A DNA stretch of 64,000 nucleotides from Halomonas ventosae (GTDB lineage Bacteria; Pseudomonadota; Gammaproteobacteria; Pseudomonadales; Halomonadaceae), in contig NZ_SNZJ01000015.1 of assembly GCF_004363555.1 (NCBI RefSeq), positions 41,990-105,989 on the forward strand. Direction: 5' to 3'. The notes beneath the pieces were generated by a model. That model had not been told where the DNA came from. It did no database searches and saw only the letters and a program-made list of their open reading frames with translations. Made by a program: the position numbers and the translations under genes. Shown in pieces: positions 28,446 through 39,235 of the stretch. Numbering within the stretch: position 1 is the stretch's first letter; each line of letters starts with the position of its first letter.

Positions 28446-29042
28446 ATGAAGCGGCGAGGCATCTGGCTGGGACTGGGCGCGATACTGGTGGTGGTGGCGG
28501 TCGGCCTCGGCCTCTACCAGCAGCAGCTGAGGGATCAGGCGAACGGTGAACCCCAGGGGGGACCAATCGAGCTGCCCTCGACCGAGGGCGAGTTCTCGTT
28601 GAGCCAGCTCGACGATGACCAGCTGGCGGTGGTCTTCTTCGGCTACACCTGGTGCCCGGATGTCTGCCCGATGAGCCTTGCCGTGGTGCGTCAGGTGATG
28701 GGGCGCCTCGACCCCGAGCAGCGGCGGCGGGTGGTCCCGCTGATGGTCTCGGTGGACCCTGAGCGCGACACCCTGGCACGGCTGGAGGAGTACCTGGCCT
28801 TCTTCGGGGAGGAGTTCATCGGCGCCACCGGCAGCCAGGAGGCCCTCGAGGAACTGGCCGGGCGCTATGGCGTGATCTGGCGCAAGGTGGAGACGCCGGA
28901 CTCTGCCATGGCCTACACCATCGACCACAGCGCCTCGCTGTTCCTGGTCGACCGCGACGGCGAGATTCGCCGCCGGGTGCTGCACTCTCCTACCTCCGGG
29001 CCGCTGCAGGCTGCCCTGGAAAAGGCGCTGGCCGAGGGGTGA
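28446..29042 (+). CDS. SCO1/SenC-family copper chaperone
   Basis: A 198-residue membrane-anchored thioredoxin-fold protein (TM about 7-24) that delivers copper to the CuA site of cytochrome c oxidase or acts as a thiol reductase. The copper ligands are visible: C70 and C74 in TWCPDVCP and H161 in TIDHSASLF. The start ATG at 28446 lies two bases after the upstream stop; a GTG at 28440 is possible. Cotranscription with the FixH-like gene supports a role in oxidase assembly. No oxidase subunits are in the window. Confidence 0.88.
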   Translation: MKRRGIWLGLGAILVVVAVGLGLYQQQLRDQANGEPQGGPIELPSTEGEFSLSQLDDDQLAVVFFGYTWCPDVCPMSLAVVRQVMGRLDPEQRRRVVPLMVSVDPERDTLARLEEYLAFFGEEFIGATGSQEALEELAGRYGVIWRKVETPDSAMAYTIDHSASLFLVDRDGEIRRRVLHSPTSGPLQAALEKALAEG

Positions 29043-29054
29043 TGCCCGGCCGGC

Positions 29055-30104
29055 TCAGCTTCCGTCGGGTGCCTGCTGCAGGCGCTCGATCATGGCCATC
29101 AACGCGCCCGTCTGGGACCCCTGGCGGCTGTCATGCAGGGGGTCGAGCTGCCAGGTGCTCTCGGCGAAGCCCCACCAGTCCCAGCAGCCCTGGGGATTGG
29201 GCAGGCTGGTTTCCGCCTGGGGGTAGAGCACCAGCCGTCGATTGGCAGCGGCCCACTCGTTGAGGCCGCTATGTCGAACAAAGGCCTCGTCGATCTGCTC
29301 GACGTCCATGGCACAGCCATGCAGCGCCACGGTCAGCTCACAGCCGCCCTCCTCGCAGTCCGCCGGAATGAACAGATAGCCGGTGTCACCCAGTCCGCGG
29401 GCGTCGAAATCCGACTGGTCGAAGCGCACCAGCTCGCCCCGGGGCTCGCCCGGCTCGGGGATCGCCAGGCCGTCGTGCAGCCAGCCCAGCATCTCTCCGG
29501 CGATGTCCAGATCGCAGGCCAGCAGGTGGGTACCGCCTCCCGCGCGGCAGTCCGCCAGCGTGTCCACTGGCGTGCCCGGTGGCGCCGCCAGCGGCCAGCC
29601 ATGGCCGGCCTCCTCGCTCTCCATGAACCTCAGCTGGTCAGCGGGGGAGGCCAGCCAGTCGCGAAACTGCTCGGCAAGCGCATGGCCCAGTGGCGGGACC
29701 ACGGTCTCGTCCTTGGCCCCATGCCAGATGAAGACCCGCAGCTCGGCCAGGGCCTCGGGGTCGCCGACGAGCTCGCGCCGGCGGTACCCCTGGTAGCGGT
29801 CCTTAAGCTCCACCAGGTCCGGCATACCTCGCTGGGTCGTCATGCACTGGCCCAGGGCCAGGCCCAGGGAGCCCCGGGCGCAGGCCCAGGGGCCGGCGCC
29901 CGCGACCCCCAGCCCGGCGAAGCGCTCGGGCCAGGCCACCGCCAGCTGGGTGGCCATGTAGCCCCCCGAGGAGACGCCGAGCACGCTGACCTCGTCCCGG
30001 TCAGCCCCCAGGCTTGGCAGCGCTGCCGGCGGCTCCTGGGCGGCCAGCGGAGCGGCCAGCCCCAGGCAGAGGCCGGCGACGGCCAGGTGGCGGAGGGCGT
30101 TCAT
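29055..30104 (-). CDS. Secreted PHB-depolymerase-like esterase, circularly permuted type
   Basis: A 349-residue exported serine esterase with signal peptide MNALRHLAVAGLCLGLAAPLAAQ. The lipase box GVSSG at 43-47 (S45) comes first, followed by GGYMATQLAVAWPERF, an acid in AKDETV (D131) and a base in AGHGWP (H168). The oxyanion-type LHGC and the segment NPQGCWDWWGF come only near residues 261 and 304. In ordinary PHB depolymerases LHGC precedes the lipase box; this swapped order is that of the Penicillium funiculosum enzyme. Several Cys pairs fit a periplasmic or secreted protein. Substrate (PHB or its oligomers) is inferred. Confidence 0.78.
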   Translation of the reverse strand: MNALRHLAVAGLCLGLAAPLAAQEPPAALPSLGADRDEVSVLGVSSGGYMATQLAVAWPERFAGLGVAGAGPWACARGSLGLALGQCMTTQRGMPDLVELKDRYQGYRRRELVGDPEALAELRVFIWHGAKDETVVPPLGHALAEQFRDWLASPADQLRFMESEEAGHGWPLAAPPGTPVDTLADCRAGGGTHLLACDLDIAGEMLGWLHDGLAIPEPGEPRGELVRFDQSDFDARGLGDTGYLFIPADCEEGGCELTVALHGCAMDVEQIDEAFVRHSGLNEWAAANRRLVLYPQAETSLPNPQGCWDWWGFAESTWQLDPLHDSRQGSQTGALMAMIERLQQAPDGS

Positions 30105-30114
30105 CGGGGCCGGA

Positions 30115-30804
30115 TCATTCACCGGCCACATCGAGCAGCTCGACCTTGAAGATCAGCGTCTCGTGGGGGCCGATCGGACCCTGTCCCTGGGCGCCGTAGG
30201 CGAGGTCGGAGGGAATCACCACCTCCCAGGTGTCGCCCACGCTCATCAGCTGGAGGGCCTCCTGCCAGCCCTCGATCACCTGGCCGACCTGGAAGCTCAC
30301 CGGCTCGCCACGCTCGTAGGAGCTGTCGAAGACGGTGCCGTCGATCAGGGTGCCCTCGTAGTGGACCTCGACCGTGTCGTCGGCGCCGGGGGTCGCGCCG
30401 TCGCCGGACTCCAGCTCGCGATACTGCAGGCCGGAGTCGGTGACCGTCACCCCGTCCTGTTCGGCGTTCTCTTCCAGGTAGGCCTCGCCCTCGGCGCGGT
30501 TGGCCGCGGAGCGCTGTTCGGCCTCGGCCTCGCGGGCGGCCATGGCCTCCTGCTGGAACGTCGTCAGGGCCTCGGCCATCTCCTCGTCGCTCATCTCCAG
30601 CTCGCCGCCGTCGAAGACGTCACGGATGGCCTGGGTGAAGGCATCGATGTCCAGGTCCTCGACGTCCTGCTGGATGCTCTGGCCCAGGGTCACGCCGAGG
30701 CTGTAGCCCAGCTTCTCGTCGTCGGTCTCAGGGGCGGCGGCCAGTGCCAGGGGAGCGGCGGCCAGCAGGGCCGCCAGGGAAGCGGAGGTCAGCAGTGTCT
30801 TCAT
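30115..30804 (-). CDS. FKBP-type peptidyl-prolyl isomerase (FkpA/Mip-like)
   Basis: A 229-residue periplasmic foldase. A signal peptide ends ALAAAPE (about residue 23), followed by an acidic helical dimerisation domain (DEKLGYSLGVTLGQSI to about 110) and a C-terminal FKBP domain with VEVHYEGTLIDGTVFDSSYERG and IPSDLAYGAQGQ. Layout and length match FkpA/Mip. The strongly acidic composition fits a halophile's periplasm. Ten bases separate it from the esterase gene downstream, so both may share a transcript. Confidence 0.9.
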   Translation of the reverse strand: MKTLLTSASLAALLAAAPLALAAAPETDDEKLGYSLGVTLGQSIQQDVEDLDIDAFTQAIRDVFDGGELEMSDEEMAEALTTFQQEAMAAREAEAEQRSAANRAEGEAYLEENAEQDGVTVTDSGLQYRELESGDGATPGADDTVEVHYEGTLIDGTVFDSSYERGEPVSFQVGQVIEGWQEALQLMSVGDTWEVVIPSDLAYGAQGQGPIGPHETLIFKVELLDVAGE

Positions 30805-30883
30805 GAAGGAACCTTGTACATTGGCGCACGGGCGCCTCGGGTGGATATAAGGGAATGTACGGAATCAATGGGACTCTAACAGG

Positions 30884-30932
30884 GCCGGGCCGGTTCCGCA
30901 CCCGCATGGCATGCGGGGGAAACCGGCCCGGT
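30884..30932 (-). terminator. Hairpin after teaD
   Basis: A long imperfect stem (CCGGGCCGGTT paired with AACCGGCCCGG, plus an inner CCGCATG/CATGCGG) lies 18 bases past the teaD stop. No T-run follows, only CCCTGTTAG. Confidence 0.5.
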
Positions 30933-30949
30933 GAGGGGGTTCGTGAGGG

Positions 30950-31393
30950 TCAGACGATCAGGGTCGGGCAGTGGGCCGAGCCGGCCACCCGCTGGGCAAC
31001 GCTGCCCAGCAGCAGGCTCTTGTCGCCGTTGGTGCCCTGGGAGCCGATCACGATCAGGTCGCACTCGCGCTTGCGGGCGAAGCGCACGATGGTGCGCGAC
31101 GGCCGCCCACCCTTGACGAAGGCGCGTACCCGCTCGGCCGGCACCCCGAGCTCCACGGCATGGGACTTGGCGTGGACCGCGATCTCGGTGGCGTACTCCT
31201 TGAGGGCGTCATCGGGCAGGTCGAGACGGTCGGGGCGCACCATGGAGAGCGAGGCCTCGAGCAGGCTGTGGTGCTTGAAGACGCACAGGATGTAGAGCTC
31301 GGCCCCGGTCAGCAGCTGCAAGCCGGCGCCTTTCTCGAGCGCCTTGAGGGCGCCCTTGGAACCATCTACCGGGACCAGTATCCGATTGAACAT
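30950..31393 (-). CDS. teaD: Universal stress protein TeaD, regulator of TeaABC
   Basis: A 147-residue UspA-family protein. It starts [19 protein letters not shown] and carries the ATP-binding pattern G-2x-G-9x-G-S near 117-131 (GSQGTNGDK, then GSVAQR). In Halomonas elongata the equivalent TeaD is encoded directly after teaABC, binds ATP and lowers ectoine uptake. Position (17 bases after teaC) and sequence both fit that role. Confidence 0.9.
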   Translation of the reverse strand: MFNRILVPVDGSKGALKALEKGAGLQLLTGAELYILCVFKHHSLLEASLSMVRPDRLDLPDDALKEYATEIAVHAKSHAVELGVPAERVRAFVKGGRPSRTIVRFARKRECDLIVIGSQGTNGDKSLLLGSVAQRVAGSAHCPTLIV

Positions 31394-31410
31394 GGTCGTT
31401 ACTCCTTGGA

Positions 31411-32694
31411 TCAGCGGAACGCCAGGTCACGCAGGAACAGGGCGATCTGCGGGAACATGATCAGCAGGGCCGCGGCCAGGATCAGCATGAAGACGAAGGG
31501 CGGCGTGCCCTTGATCACGTCCCAGTAGGGGCGCTTGAAGATGGCGATGGCGGTGAAGATGTCACACCCGAAGGGTGGCGTCGCCGAGCCGATGGCCACC
31601 TGCAGGGTGATCAGGATACCCACCAGCACCGGGTCGAGCCCCGTGGACGCCACGGCCGGGGCGAAGATCGGCGTCAGCACCAGGATCACCACGATGGGGT
31701 CGACGAACATGCAGGCCACGAAGAAGGCGATGCAGATGGCGATCAGCACGCCAGTGGGGCCGGCCTCGTTGATGCCCACGGCCTCCAGGATCGCCTGGGG
31801 AATCTGGGCGAAGGAGATGATCCAGGAGAAGCCGTTGCCGGCCGCCACCAGGATGAACACCACGGCGGTGATCAGGCCGGTGGACTTGGCGATGGCATAG
31901 ATATCCGCCAGCTTCAGCGAGCGGAAGACCAGGAACTCCAGGAAGATGGCGTAGAGCACGCAGGCCGCGGCCGCCTCGGTAGGGCTGAACACCCCCCCAT
32001 AGATGCCACCGACGATGATCACCGGGAAGCCCAGCGGCCACAGTGCCTGGCGTACCGCGATCAAGCGTTCACGCCAGTTCGCCCTGGCCTCGGTGGGCAC
32101 GTCGCGTATCACGGCATAGGCGATGCAGTAGACGGAGAACATCAGCAGGATCATCAGGCCCGGCCCGATGCCGGCGATGAACAGCTCGGCGATGGAGGTC
32201 TCGGAGATGACCCCGTAGATGATCATGCCGATGCTGGGTGGGATCAGGAAGGCGATGTCACTGGCGTTGATGATCAGTGCCAGGGTGAAGGAGTCCGAGT
32301 AGCCGGCCTTGAGCATCTTGGGGCGCAGGGGGGAGCCGACGGCCACCACCGTGGCCTGGGTGGAGCCCGAGACCGCACCGAACAGGGTGCAGGAGGCGGC
32401 GGTGGAGACCGCCAGGCCACCCTTCATGTGGCCGATGAAGGACATCACCATGGCAATCAGGCGGTCCGCCGACTGGCCCCGCGTCATGATGTCGGCGGCA
32501 AGGATGAACATTGGCACCGCGATCAGCGAGGCAGGCCGGATGCCAGCGAACATCTGCTGGATCAGGGTGTCCATCTGCCCCAGCCCGTTGAACATCATGA
32601 AAAAACCGATCACCGCGGCAGTCAGCAGCGGGATCATCATGGGAAAGCCCAGCAGCAGCAGGGCGATCATGGTGGTAACCATTATTGTCGTCAT
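31411..32694 (-). CDS. teaC: TRAP transporter large permease TeaC
   Basis: The 427-residue DctM-type subunit of the ectoine TRAP transporter, with about twelve hydrophobic helices. It drives sodium-coupled import of the solute delivered by TeaA. Family segments include [15 protein letters not shown] at the start, [19 protein letters not shown] in the first half and [18 protein letters not shown] near the end. It follows teaB by 30 bases. Assignment to ectoine rests on teaA and teaD around it. Confidence 0.93.
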   Translation of the reverse strand: MTTIMVTTMIALLLLGFPMMIPLLTAAVIGFFMMFNGLGQMDTLIQQMFAGIRPASLIAVPMFILAADIMTRGQSADRLIAMVMSFIGHMKGGLAVSTAASCTLFGAVSGSTQATVVAVGSPLRPKMLKAGYSDSFTLALIINASDIAFLIPPSIGMIIYGVISETSIAELFIAGIGPGLMILLMFSVYCIAYAVIRDVPTEARANWRERLIAVRQALWPLGFPVIIVGGIYGGVFSPTEAAAACVLYAIFLEFLVFRSLKLADIYAIAKSTGLITAVVFILVAAGNGFSWIISFAQIPQAILEAVGINEAGPTGVLIAICIAFFVACMFVDPIVVILVLTPIFAPAVASTGLDPVLVGILITLQVAIGSATPPFGCDIFTAIAIFKRPYWDVIKGTPPFVFMLILAAALLIMFPQIALFLRDLAFR

Positions 32695-32724
32695 CGTGCG
32701 TTCCCCCGGGCGTTCTGCCCTGCG

Positions 32725-33303
32725 TCAGACTTCCGTTTCCGTGTCCTTGTAGCCGTCGAGCACGCCGGTCGACAGGTAGACGTCTTTCGACGTCAGGTTC
32801 TTGATCGCGGTGAGCAGGTACTGGATCCCGGTGATCAGGAAACCCAGCGGCGCCCAGACGTAGATGACCCAGATCGGGAAGCCCAGGGCCGGCAGGACGC
32901 GTCCGCTGGCCTGCTGCTCCAGGATGTAGATGACCGCGTAGTAGCAGAGGAAGAACATCACCAGCGAGGTGAACAGTGAGATGATGATCATCAGCGCCCG
33001 GCGCCCTCCCACCGGCAGGGCGTCATAGATCGCCGACATGCGGATGTGGCGACCGTGGCGGGCGGCATAGCCGATGCCGGCGAAGGTGATCATGATGATC
33101 AGGATGCGGTTGATCTCGCCGGAGAAGAAGATGCTGTCGCCGAACACGAAGCGGGCGATGACGTTGGCGATGGTGTTGAAGGCCATTAGCAGCACGCCCA
33201 TGGCCAGCAATACCGCTTCCAGCTTGCTTAACAGGGTGTCGATGACCCCCAGCGGACCGGGCAGGCCCGAGCGATAGTGCTTTTCGGACTCTTCGTCGCT
33301 CAT
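32725..33303 (-). CDS. teaB: TRAP transporter small permease TeaB
   Basis: A 192-residue DctQ-type subunit with four membrane helices, required with TeaC for transport. Marks are [20 protein letters not shown], followed by [19 protein letters not shown], both usual in DctQ proteins. The start at 33303 has GGGGAG upstream and gives [13 protein letters not shown]. It is separated from teaA by 225 bases holding a repeat and a terminator, so teaBC are probably made in smaller amounts than TeaA. Confidence 0.92.
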   Translation of the reverse strand: MSDEESEKHYRSGLPGPLGVIDTLLSKLEAVLLAMGVLLMAFNTIANVIARFVFGDSIFFSGEINRILIIMITFAGIGYAARHGRHIRMSAIYDALPVGGRRALMIIISLFTSLVMFFLCYYAVIYILEQQASGRVLPALGFPIWVIYVWAPLGFLITGIQYLLTAIKNLTSKDVYLSTGVLDGYKDTETEV

Positions 33304-33417
33304 GTCCGTACTCCCCTTCGGCTGCAATGCGGGAAAATCAGGATTCCCTTATGGCCAGCATACGCGTGGATGCCTGGCCCCGTGGCCGCCGACATCAACG
33401 CTGGGTGCACGCTGCCA

Positions 33418-33477
33418 TGTCCGGAAGCCCGATGCCCGGAAACCCCGTCTCCGGAAACCTCATGTCCAGAAACAACG
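33418..33477. repeat. Four imperfect 15-bp tandem repeats between teaA and teaB
   Basis: Units start at 33418, 33433, 33448 and 33463 with the pattern TGTCCGGAAACCCCG (TGTCCGGAAGCCCGA, TGCCCGGAAACCCCG, TCTCCGGAAACCTCA, TGTCCAGAAACAACG). CCGGAAAC is the best kept part. They lie directly downstream of the teaA terminator in the direction of transcription. Confidence 0.85.
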
Positions 33478-33505
33478 GGGGGGTGGCCCGGGCAGGCCAC
33501 CCCCC
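33467..33505 (-). terminator. Terminator/attenuator between teaA and teaB
   Basis: GGGGGGTGGCC and GGCCACCCCCC arms (33478-33488 with 33495-33505) form a strong hairpin about 24 bases past the teaA stop. On the minus strand it is followed by CGTTGTTTCTGG, a weak U-rich tail. Partial termination here would give excess binding protein over permease. Confidence 0.7.
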
Positions 33506-33528
33506 TCAAGGTCGAAGCCGGCGGGGGA

Positions 33529-34551
33529 TTACTCCGCGTCTTCGGTGACGGCCTCGAGGTCGGCCTTGAACTGGTTCAGCAGTTCCTCGCCGGTCTCGCC
33601 GGTCATGCTGAGGAACTCTTCCTCGACCTGGGGTGCGCGCTCCTTGAAGGCCTGGATCTGTTCGTCGTTCAGGCGAGTCACGGTGCACTCGTCGCAGGCT
33701 TCCTGGATCTTGTCGAGGGATTCGCCGGCCAGCCCCTGGATGTGCTCGATGGTGTGATCGTAGGCCGCATTCGACGCCTCACGCACCAGCTCCTTGTCCT
33801 CGTCGGAGAGGCCCTCGAAGAAGTCCTGGTTGGCCATCATGGCGGTGGTGAACCAGCCGTGGCTGGTGAAGGTCAGGTGCGGGGAGACCTCGTAGAGGCC
33901 GCCGGACTCGATCCAGAAGATCGGGTTCTCCTGACCGTCGATGATGCCGGTCTGCAGGCCGCCATAGACCTCGCCCCAGGGCAGCGGCGTGGGGGTCGCG
34001 CCGAAGGCGTTGTAGGTCTCCGCCAGCAGCGGGTTGGTCATGGTGCGGATCTTCTTGTTGTTGAAGTCCTCCGGCGAGGTGATCGGCTCGTCGGCGGTGA
34101 CCACCATCTCGCCTTCCGGATACATCTTGAGCAGCTCGAGCCCGTGCTCCGCATAGATCTCCGGGAACATCTCGTTGATGGCCTTGCTCTCGTCGAAGAA
34201 GGTGAGCACCTGGTCCATGTCGGTGGGCAGCAGGTAGGGGATGAAGAAGATCTGCGCCGACGGGATCAGGGAGCCGGTGAAGCCGGGGGACTGGTTGACG
34301 AACTGCAGGATGCCACTGCGGGTCTGCTCCATGATGTCGTCGGATTCGCCGAGCTCACCGAAGCGATAGACCTGGACGCTGTGGTCGGAGTTTTCCTCGA
34401 CGTAGCGCTTGAACTCCTGGGCGAAGACGTCCTGGACGTCACCTTCGTACTCTTCATGGGCATAGCGCCAGTTGTCGGCGAACGCAGCGGTGGACATGCC
34501 GAACATCAGCGCGCCGATACCGGCACCGGTCAACAGCTTGTGTGACTTCAT
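33529..34551 (-). CDS. teaA: Ectoine/hydroxyectoine-binding TRAP protein TeaA
   Basis: A 340-residue periplasmic DctP-type binding protein. The signal peptide MKSHKLLTGAGIGALMFGMSTAAFA is followed by DNWRYAHEEYEGDVQDVFAQ, and the chain closely resembles Halomonas elongata TeaA, including QVYRFGELGESDDIMEQT, NPLLAETYNAFGATPTPLPW and FWIESGGLYEVSP, which line the ectoine pocket there. TeaA scavenges leaked or external compatible solute. Two Cys four apart (CDEC) near 286 are a local difference. A TTGACC-N17-TAGCCT promoter candidate lies at 34641-34669, within the end of the upstream gene. Confidence 0.93.
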   Translation of the reverse strand: MKSHKLLTGAGIGALMFGMSTAAFADNWRYAHEEYEGDVQDVFAQEFKRYVEENSDHSVQVYRFGELGESDDIMEQTRSGILQFVNQSPGFTGSLIPSAQIFFIPYLLPTDMDQVLTFFDESKAINEMFPEIYAEHGLELLKMYPEGEMVVTADEPITSPEDFNNKKIRTMTNPLLAETYNAFGATPTPLPWGEVYGGLQTGIIDGQENPIFWIESGGLYEVSPHLTFTSHGWFTTAMMANQDFFEGLSDEDKELVREASNAAYDHTIEHIQGLAGESLDKIQEACDECTVTRLNDEQIQAFKERAPQVEEEFLSMTGETGEELLNQFKADLEAVTEDAE

Positions 34552-34655
34552 TCTTGTGGTCCCTCTGCAGGTTTGTCCCGTGATGGAGGATGCGGCCATC
34601 AGCAGGTTCAGGTGAACGTGACATTCACTCGGCTGATTTCAGGCTAGCGTGGCCG

Positions 34656-35171
34656 TCATGGGGGGTCAAGCTGGCTTTCCAGGGTTCGAAGGGCGCTAAG
34701 ATGAGGTTTTTTCTGCACTTGCAGGCGCGTGGCGAGACGTTCTGCCAGGCGGGGAGCAGGGCTCGACAGGACAGTCAGCCGGTCGCTCTCCAGTGCCAGC
34801 CGCTCCAGGCACGACAGTGTCTCGCGCTCCGCCTGGAGCTCGGCCTGCTGGAGCGTCCGGCGCAGCGCGGCCACGGACTCGCTCTGCTGGGCCTGTGGCT
34901 TCAGGTCCCGGCGCAGCCGGCGAAGGGGGACCGTGACACGGCGCTGCCAGCGGTGGGCCGGCTCGAGGCTCGCATCGCACGCCAGGCCGTGATGATGCAG
35001 CCAGCAGTGCCAGAGCAGCTCGCAGACATCGATGCCGGCCTCGTCCTGGAGGATCAGGCAGGCCGCCTCGACGCCGTCGCGCCCGTAGAGGGCGAGGGCG
35101 AACTCCCACAGCGGGGTATCGCGCAGCCGAGCCCGCAGAGCGGACGGCAATTGGGTAGAATCGCGAGTCAT
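34656..35171 (-). CDS. TIGR02444-type (DUF2390) hypothetical protein
   Basis: A 171-residue cytoplasmic protein. The N-terminal half LRDTPLWEFALALYGRDGVEAACLILQDEAGIDVCELLWHCWL is the hallmark of the TIGR02444/DUF2390 family of proteobacterial proteins of unknown function; the remainder is charged and helical. The ATG at 35171 gives MTRDSTQLP; 22 upstream codons are not family-like. As in other gammaproteobacteria it diverges from a yheS-type ABC-F gene. Confidence 0.82.
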   Translation of the reverse strand: MTRDSTQLPSALRARLRDTPLWEFALALYGRDGVEAACLILQDEAGIDVCELLWHCWLHHHGLACDASLEPAHRWQRRVTVPLRRLRRDLKPQAQQSESVAALRRTLQQAELQAERETLSCLERLALESDRLTVLSSPAPRLAERLATRLQVQKKPHLSALRTLESQLDPP

Positions 35172-35227
35172 GACACGGCTGTCGTCCCGGTGGGCGGCAG
35201 CCTCACGGACTGCCGAGTGGAGCCTGC

Positions 35228-37167
<1,940 letters not shown>

Positions 37168-37171
<4 letters not shown>

Positions 37172-37605
37172 CTCTCCAGCAGGAAGGTCACTGGCCCGTC
37201 GTTGACCAGCGAGACCTGCATGTCGGCGGCGAACTCGCCGCTGGCGACCCTCGGCCAGGCGTCATGGGCGCGCTCCAGCAGGTAGTGGAAGAGGCGGTCT
37301 CCCTCGGCGGGCGGCGCGGCGCTGGAGAAGCTCGGCCTCAGCCCCTTGCGGGTGTCGGCGGCCAGGGTGAACTGGGAGACCAGCAGCAGGCCGCCCTCGG
37401 CCTGCTGCAGGTTGCGGTTCATCTTGCCCGCCTCGTCGGGGAAGACCCGATAGTGCAGCAGCCTGTGCAGCAGCCGGTCGGCCGCCGCCTCGTCATCGCC
37501 CTTCTCGACGCCCACCAGGGCCAGCAGGCCCGTGCCGATGGCGCCCACTTCGCGATTGTCTACCTCCACGCTGGCGCGCTTCACGCGCTGGATCAGGGCC
37601 TTCAT
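37168..37605 (-). CDS. dtd: D-aminoacyl-tRNA deacylase
   Basis: A 145-residue enzyme that hydrolyses D-amino acids and glycine from mischarged tRNAs. It starts [16 protein letters not shown] and holds the two family motifs [12 protein letters not shown], with the catalytic region, and [11 protein letters not shown] at the very end. Length is typical. It lies between yheS and a chalcone-isomerase-like gene. Confidence 0.95.
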
Positions 37606-37661
37606 CGGGCGGGGTCTCCTTGGCTGCCGTCACGGACCGCCAAGCCTAGCATGGTGCCGCC

Positions 37662-38225
37662 TCAGCGCCCCAGCAGGTCGTCGCGGAAGTCCTCGCCCAG
37701 GGGCTCCTCCCCCAGCCAGATACCGAACAGGGCATTGGCCAGCGCCGGGTCGTCGCCCTCGTAGAGGGTCTCCCCGTTGAGGGCCAGGGTCAGCCGGTCG
37801 CCATTCCAGCCCAGCGCGTAGCGGTCGCCGGGGGCGACGTCGCGATAGCGCTCATTGAAGGCCGCCAGCGGCGACGCCAGCTCGGCATAGCGGGCCTCGT
37901 CGAGGGCCTGGCGCACGCTCTTCAGCGTCGCCTCGGCGAACTCCTCGGCCTCGATGGCGTGGAAGTACTCGAGCTCGAGGCGGCGAGGCACATCAGACTG
38001 CGGGGCCGGGCGCGGGAAGCCTTGGGCCTGGTAGTAGGCCCCGGCATAGGCATCCCAGATCATGTAGCGGAAGAGGCCGTGACCGATCCGCTCGTAGCGG
38101 CGCTCCTCGGTCTCCAGGGCGGCCGGGAAGCGAGCGCCCTTGATCTCCACCGTCTCGGCCGTCGCCGTGGTGGCAAGAGCCAGGGTCGCCAGCAGGAGCG
38201 CGCTTCGGGTGCAGGGCAGGGACAT
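37662..38225 (-). CDS. Chalcone isomerase-like periplasmic protein
   Basis: A 187-residue exported protein with signal peptide MSLPCTRSALLLATLALATTATA. The mature chain starts ETVEIKGARFPAALE, then RIGHGLFRYMIWDAYAGAYY and LELEYFHAIEAEEFAEAT, the pattern of the bacterial chalcone-isomerase-like domain (PF16036 type), whose function in bacteria is not known. A perfect 19-bp palindrome lies 24-42 bases upstream of the start. Confidence 0.8.
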   Translation of the reverse strand: MSLPCTRSALLLATLALATTATAETVEIKGARFPAALETEERRYERIGHGLFRYMIWDAYAGAYYQAQGFPRPAPQSDVPRRLELEYFHAIEAEEFAEATLKSVRQALDEARYAELASPLAAFNERYRDVAPGDRYALGWNGDRLTLALNGETLYEGDDPALANALFGIWLGEEPLGEDFRDDLLGR

Positions 38226-38248
38226 GGTGAACCTCTCACGACGGGGGG

Positions 38249-38267
38249 ATTGTCCTGTACGGACAAT
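38249..38267. promoter_or_regulatory. Perfect 7-5-7 palindrome upstream of the chalcone isomerase-like gene
   Basis: ATTGTCC-TGTAC-GGACAAT is a perfect inverted repeat with 7-base arms. It lies in the 81-base gap before the gene start, where a repressor could act. I do not recognise the regulator. Confidence 0.6.
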
Positions 38268-38306
38268 ATCTTTTCGTAAAGGTTCTGTATAGCTATCGAG
38301 CGTTCC

Positions 38307-39152
38307 CTACCAGGCGCGGCAGAGCATGATGTCGCAGTGGGGCTCGGAGAGCAGTCGCTCGGTGATCTGGCTGTGGCGGCCCAGCTGCCCGCGGCTGCCC
38401 AGGGCGAGCAGGTCCGGCGGCTGGCGGCGCAGGCGGGTCATCAGGACCTCGAGGGGCTCACCCTGCTCCAGCACCAGCTCGAGCTCCGGGACGTCGTCGA
38501 GCTCGCTCATCAGCTGCTCGGTCTCGCGTTCGAGCTGGGTACGCAGGCGCTCCACCTCGCGGTCGCGCCAGCGGGCGTAGTCGCTGTCGGAGCCCAGTTC
38601 CCGCTCGCCGGGGATGTCCCAGGCATGGAGCAGGGTCAGCCGGGCGCCGGGGAAGCGCTTGAGGGTCTCGCGCAGGGTGTGGCGCGAGGTCAGCGAGAAG
38701 TCCACCGGGACCAGGATGTCCTGCCACTCCTGGGTGGCCAGGTGGCTGACCGAGAGCACCGGGCAGGGGGCGCTGCGCAGCACCCGGGCGAGGGTGGTGC
38801 CGGCGACCAGGTCGGGCTGGCCGCGCTTGCGATGGGCGCCGAGGATGATCATGTCCGCGTCGCGCTCATGGGCCTCGCGGATGATCTCGGCATAGGGGGC
38901 GCCGGCCATGGTCTGGATCAGGCACTGGGGCTCGGGCAGGGCATAGTCTTCGCGGATGTCGACGAGGGTGGCGCGGATGTCCTCCACCACGGCCTCTTCC
39001 AGGTCATGCAGGACCCGCCGCGGCAGGTAGGGGTCGAGCACATGGATGACATCGAGCCGGGCACCGCTCTCCACCGCCAGACGTATGGCGCGGGCGAAGG
39101 CGGCGCGGTTCTCGGCGGAGAGGTCGCTGGCGAACAGCAGGGTCTGGCTCAT
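38307..39152 (-). CDS. Tandem universal stress protein
   Basis: A 281-residue protein made of two UspA-like domains (about 1-140 and 148-281). Domain 1 starts QTLLFASDLSAENRAAF and ends APCPVLSVSH; domain 2 starts DILVPVDFSLTSRHTL and ends CDIMLCRAW, with LGSRGQLGRHSQITERLLSEP as the usual nucleotide loop. Domain 1 has LGAHRKRGQPDLVAGTTLARV in the same place. The architecture resembles UspE-type proteins, but the cellular role is unknown. Confidence 0.9.
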   Translation of the reverse strand: MSQTLLFASDLSAENRAAFARAIRLAVESGARLDVIHVLDPYLPRRVLHDLEEAVVEDIRATLVDIREDYALPEPQCLIQTMAGAPYAEIIREAHERDADMIILGAHRKRGQPDLVAGTTLARVLRSAPCPVLSVSHLATQEWQDILVPVDFSLTSRHTLRETLKRFPGARLTLLHAWDIPGERELGSDSDYARWRDREVERLRTQLERETEQLMSELDDVPELELVLEQGEPLEVLMTRLRRQPPDLLALGSRGQLGRHSQITERLLSEPHCDIMLCRAW

Positions 39153-39235
39153 GATGGCTCCCTCCCGGGAAGGTTGATCCCCACGGCACAGCCTTCAGCA
39201 TGGGCGGCAGGGGGGGAGCGCGCAAGCCTGGCGGG

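Noticed and set aside
33327..33548. Small plus-strand ORF with SGN/PGN repeats
   Set aside because: It is the translation of the 15-bp intergenic repeats and lies across the teaA terminator with no ribosome site.
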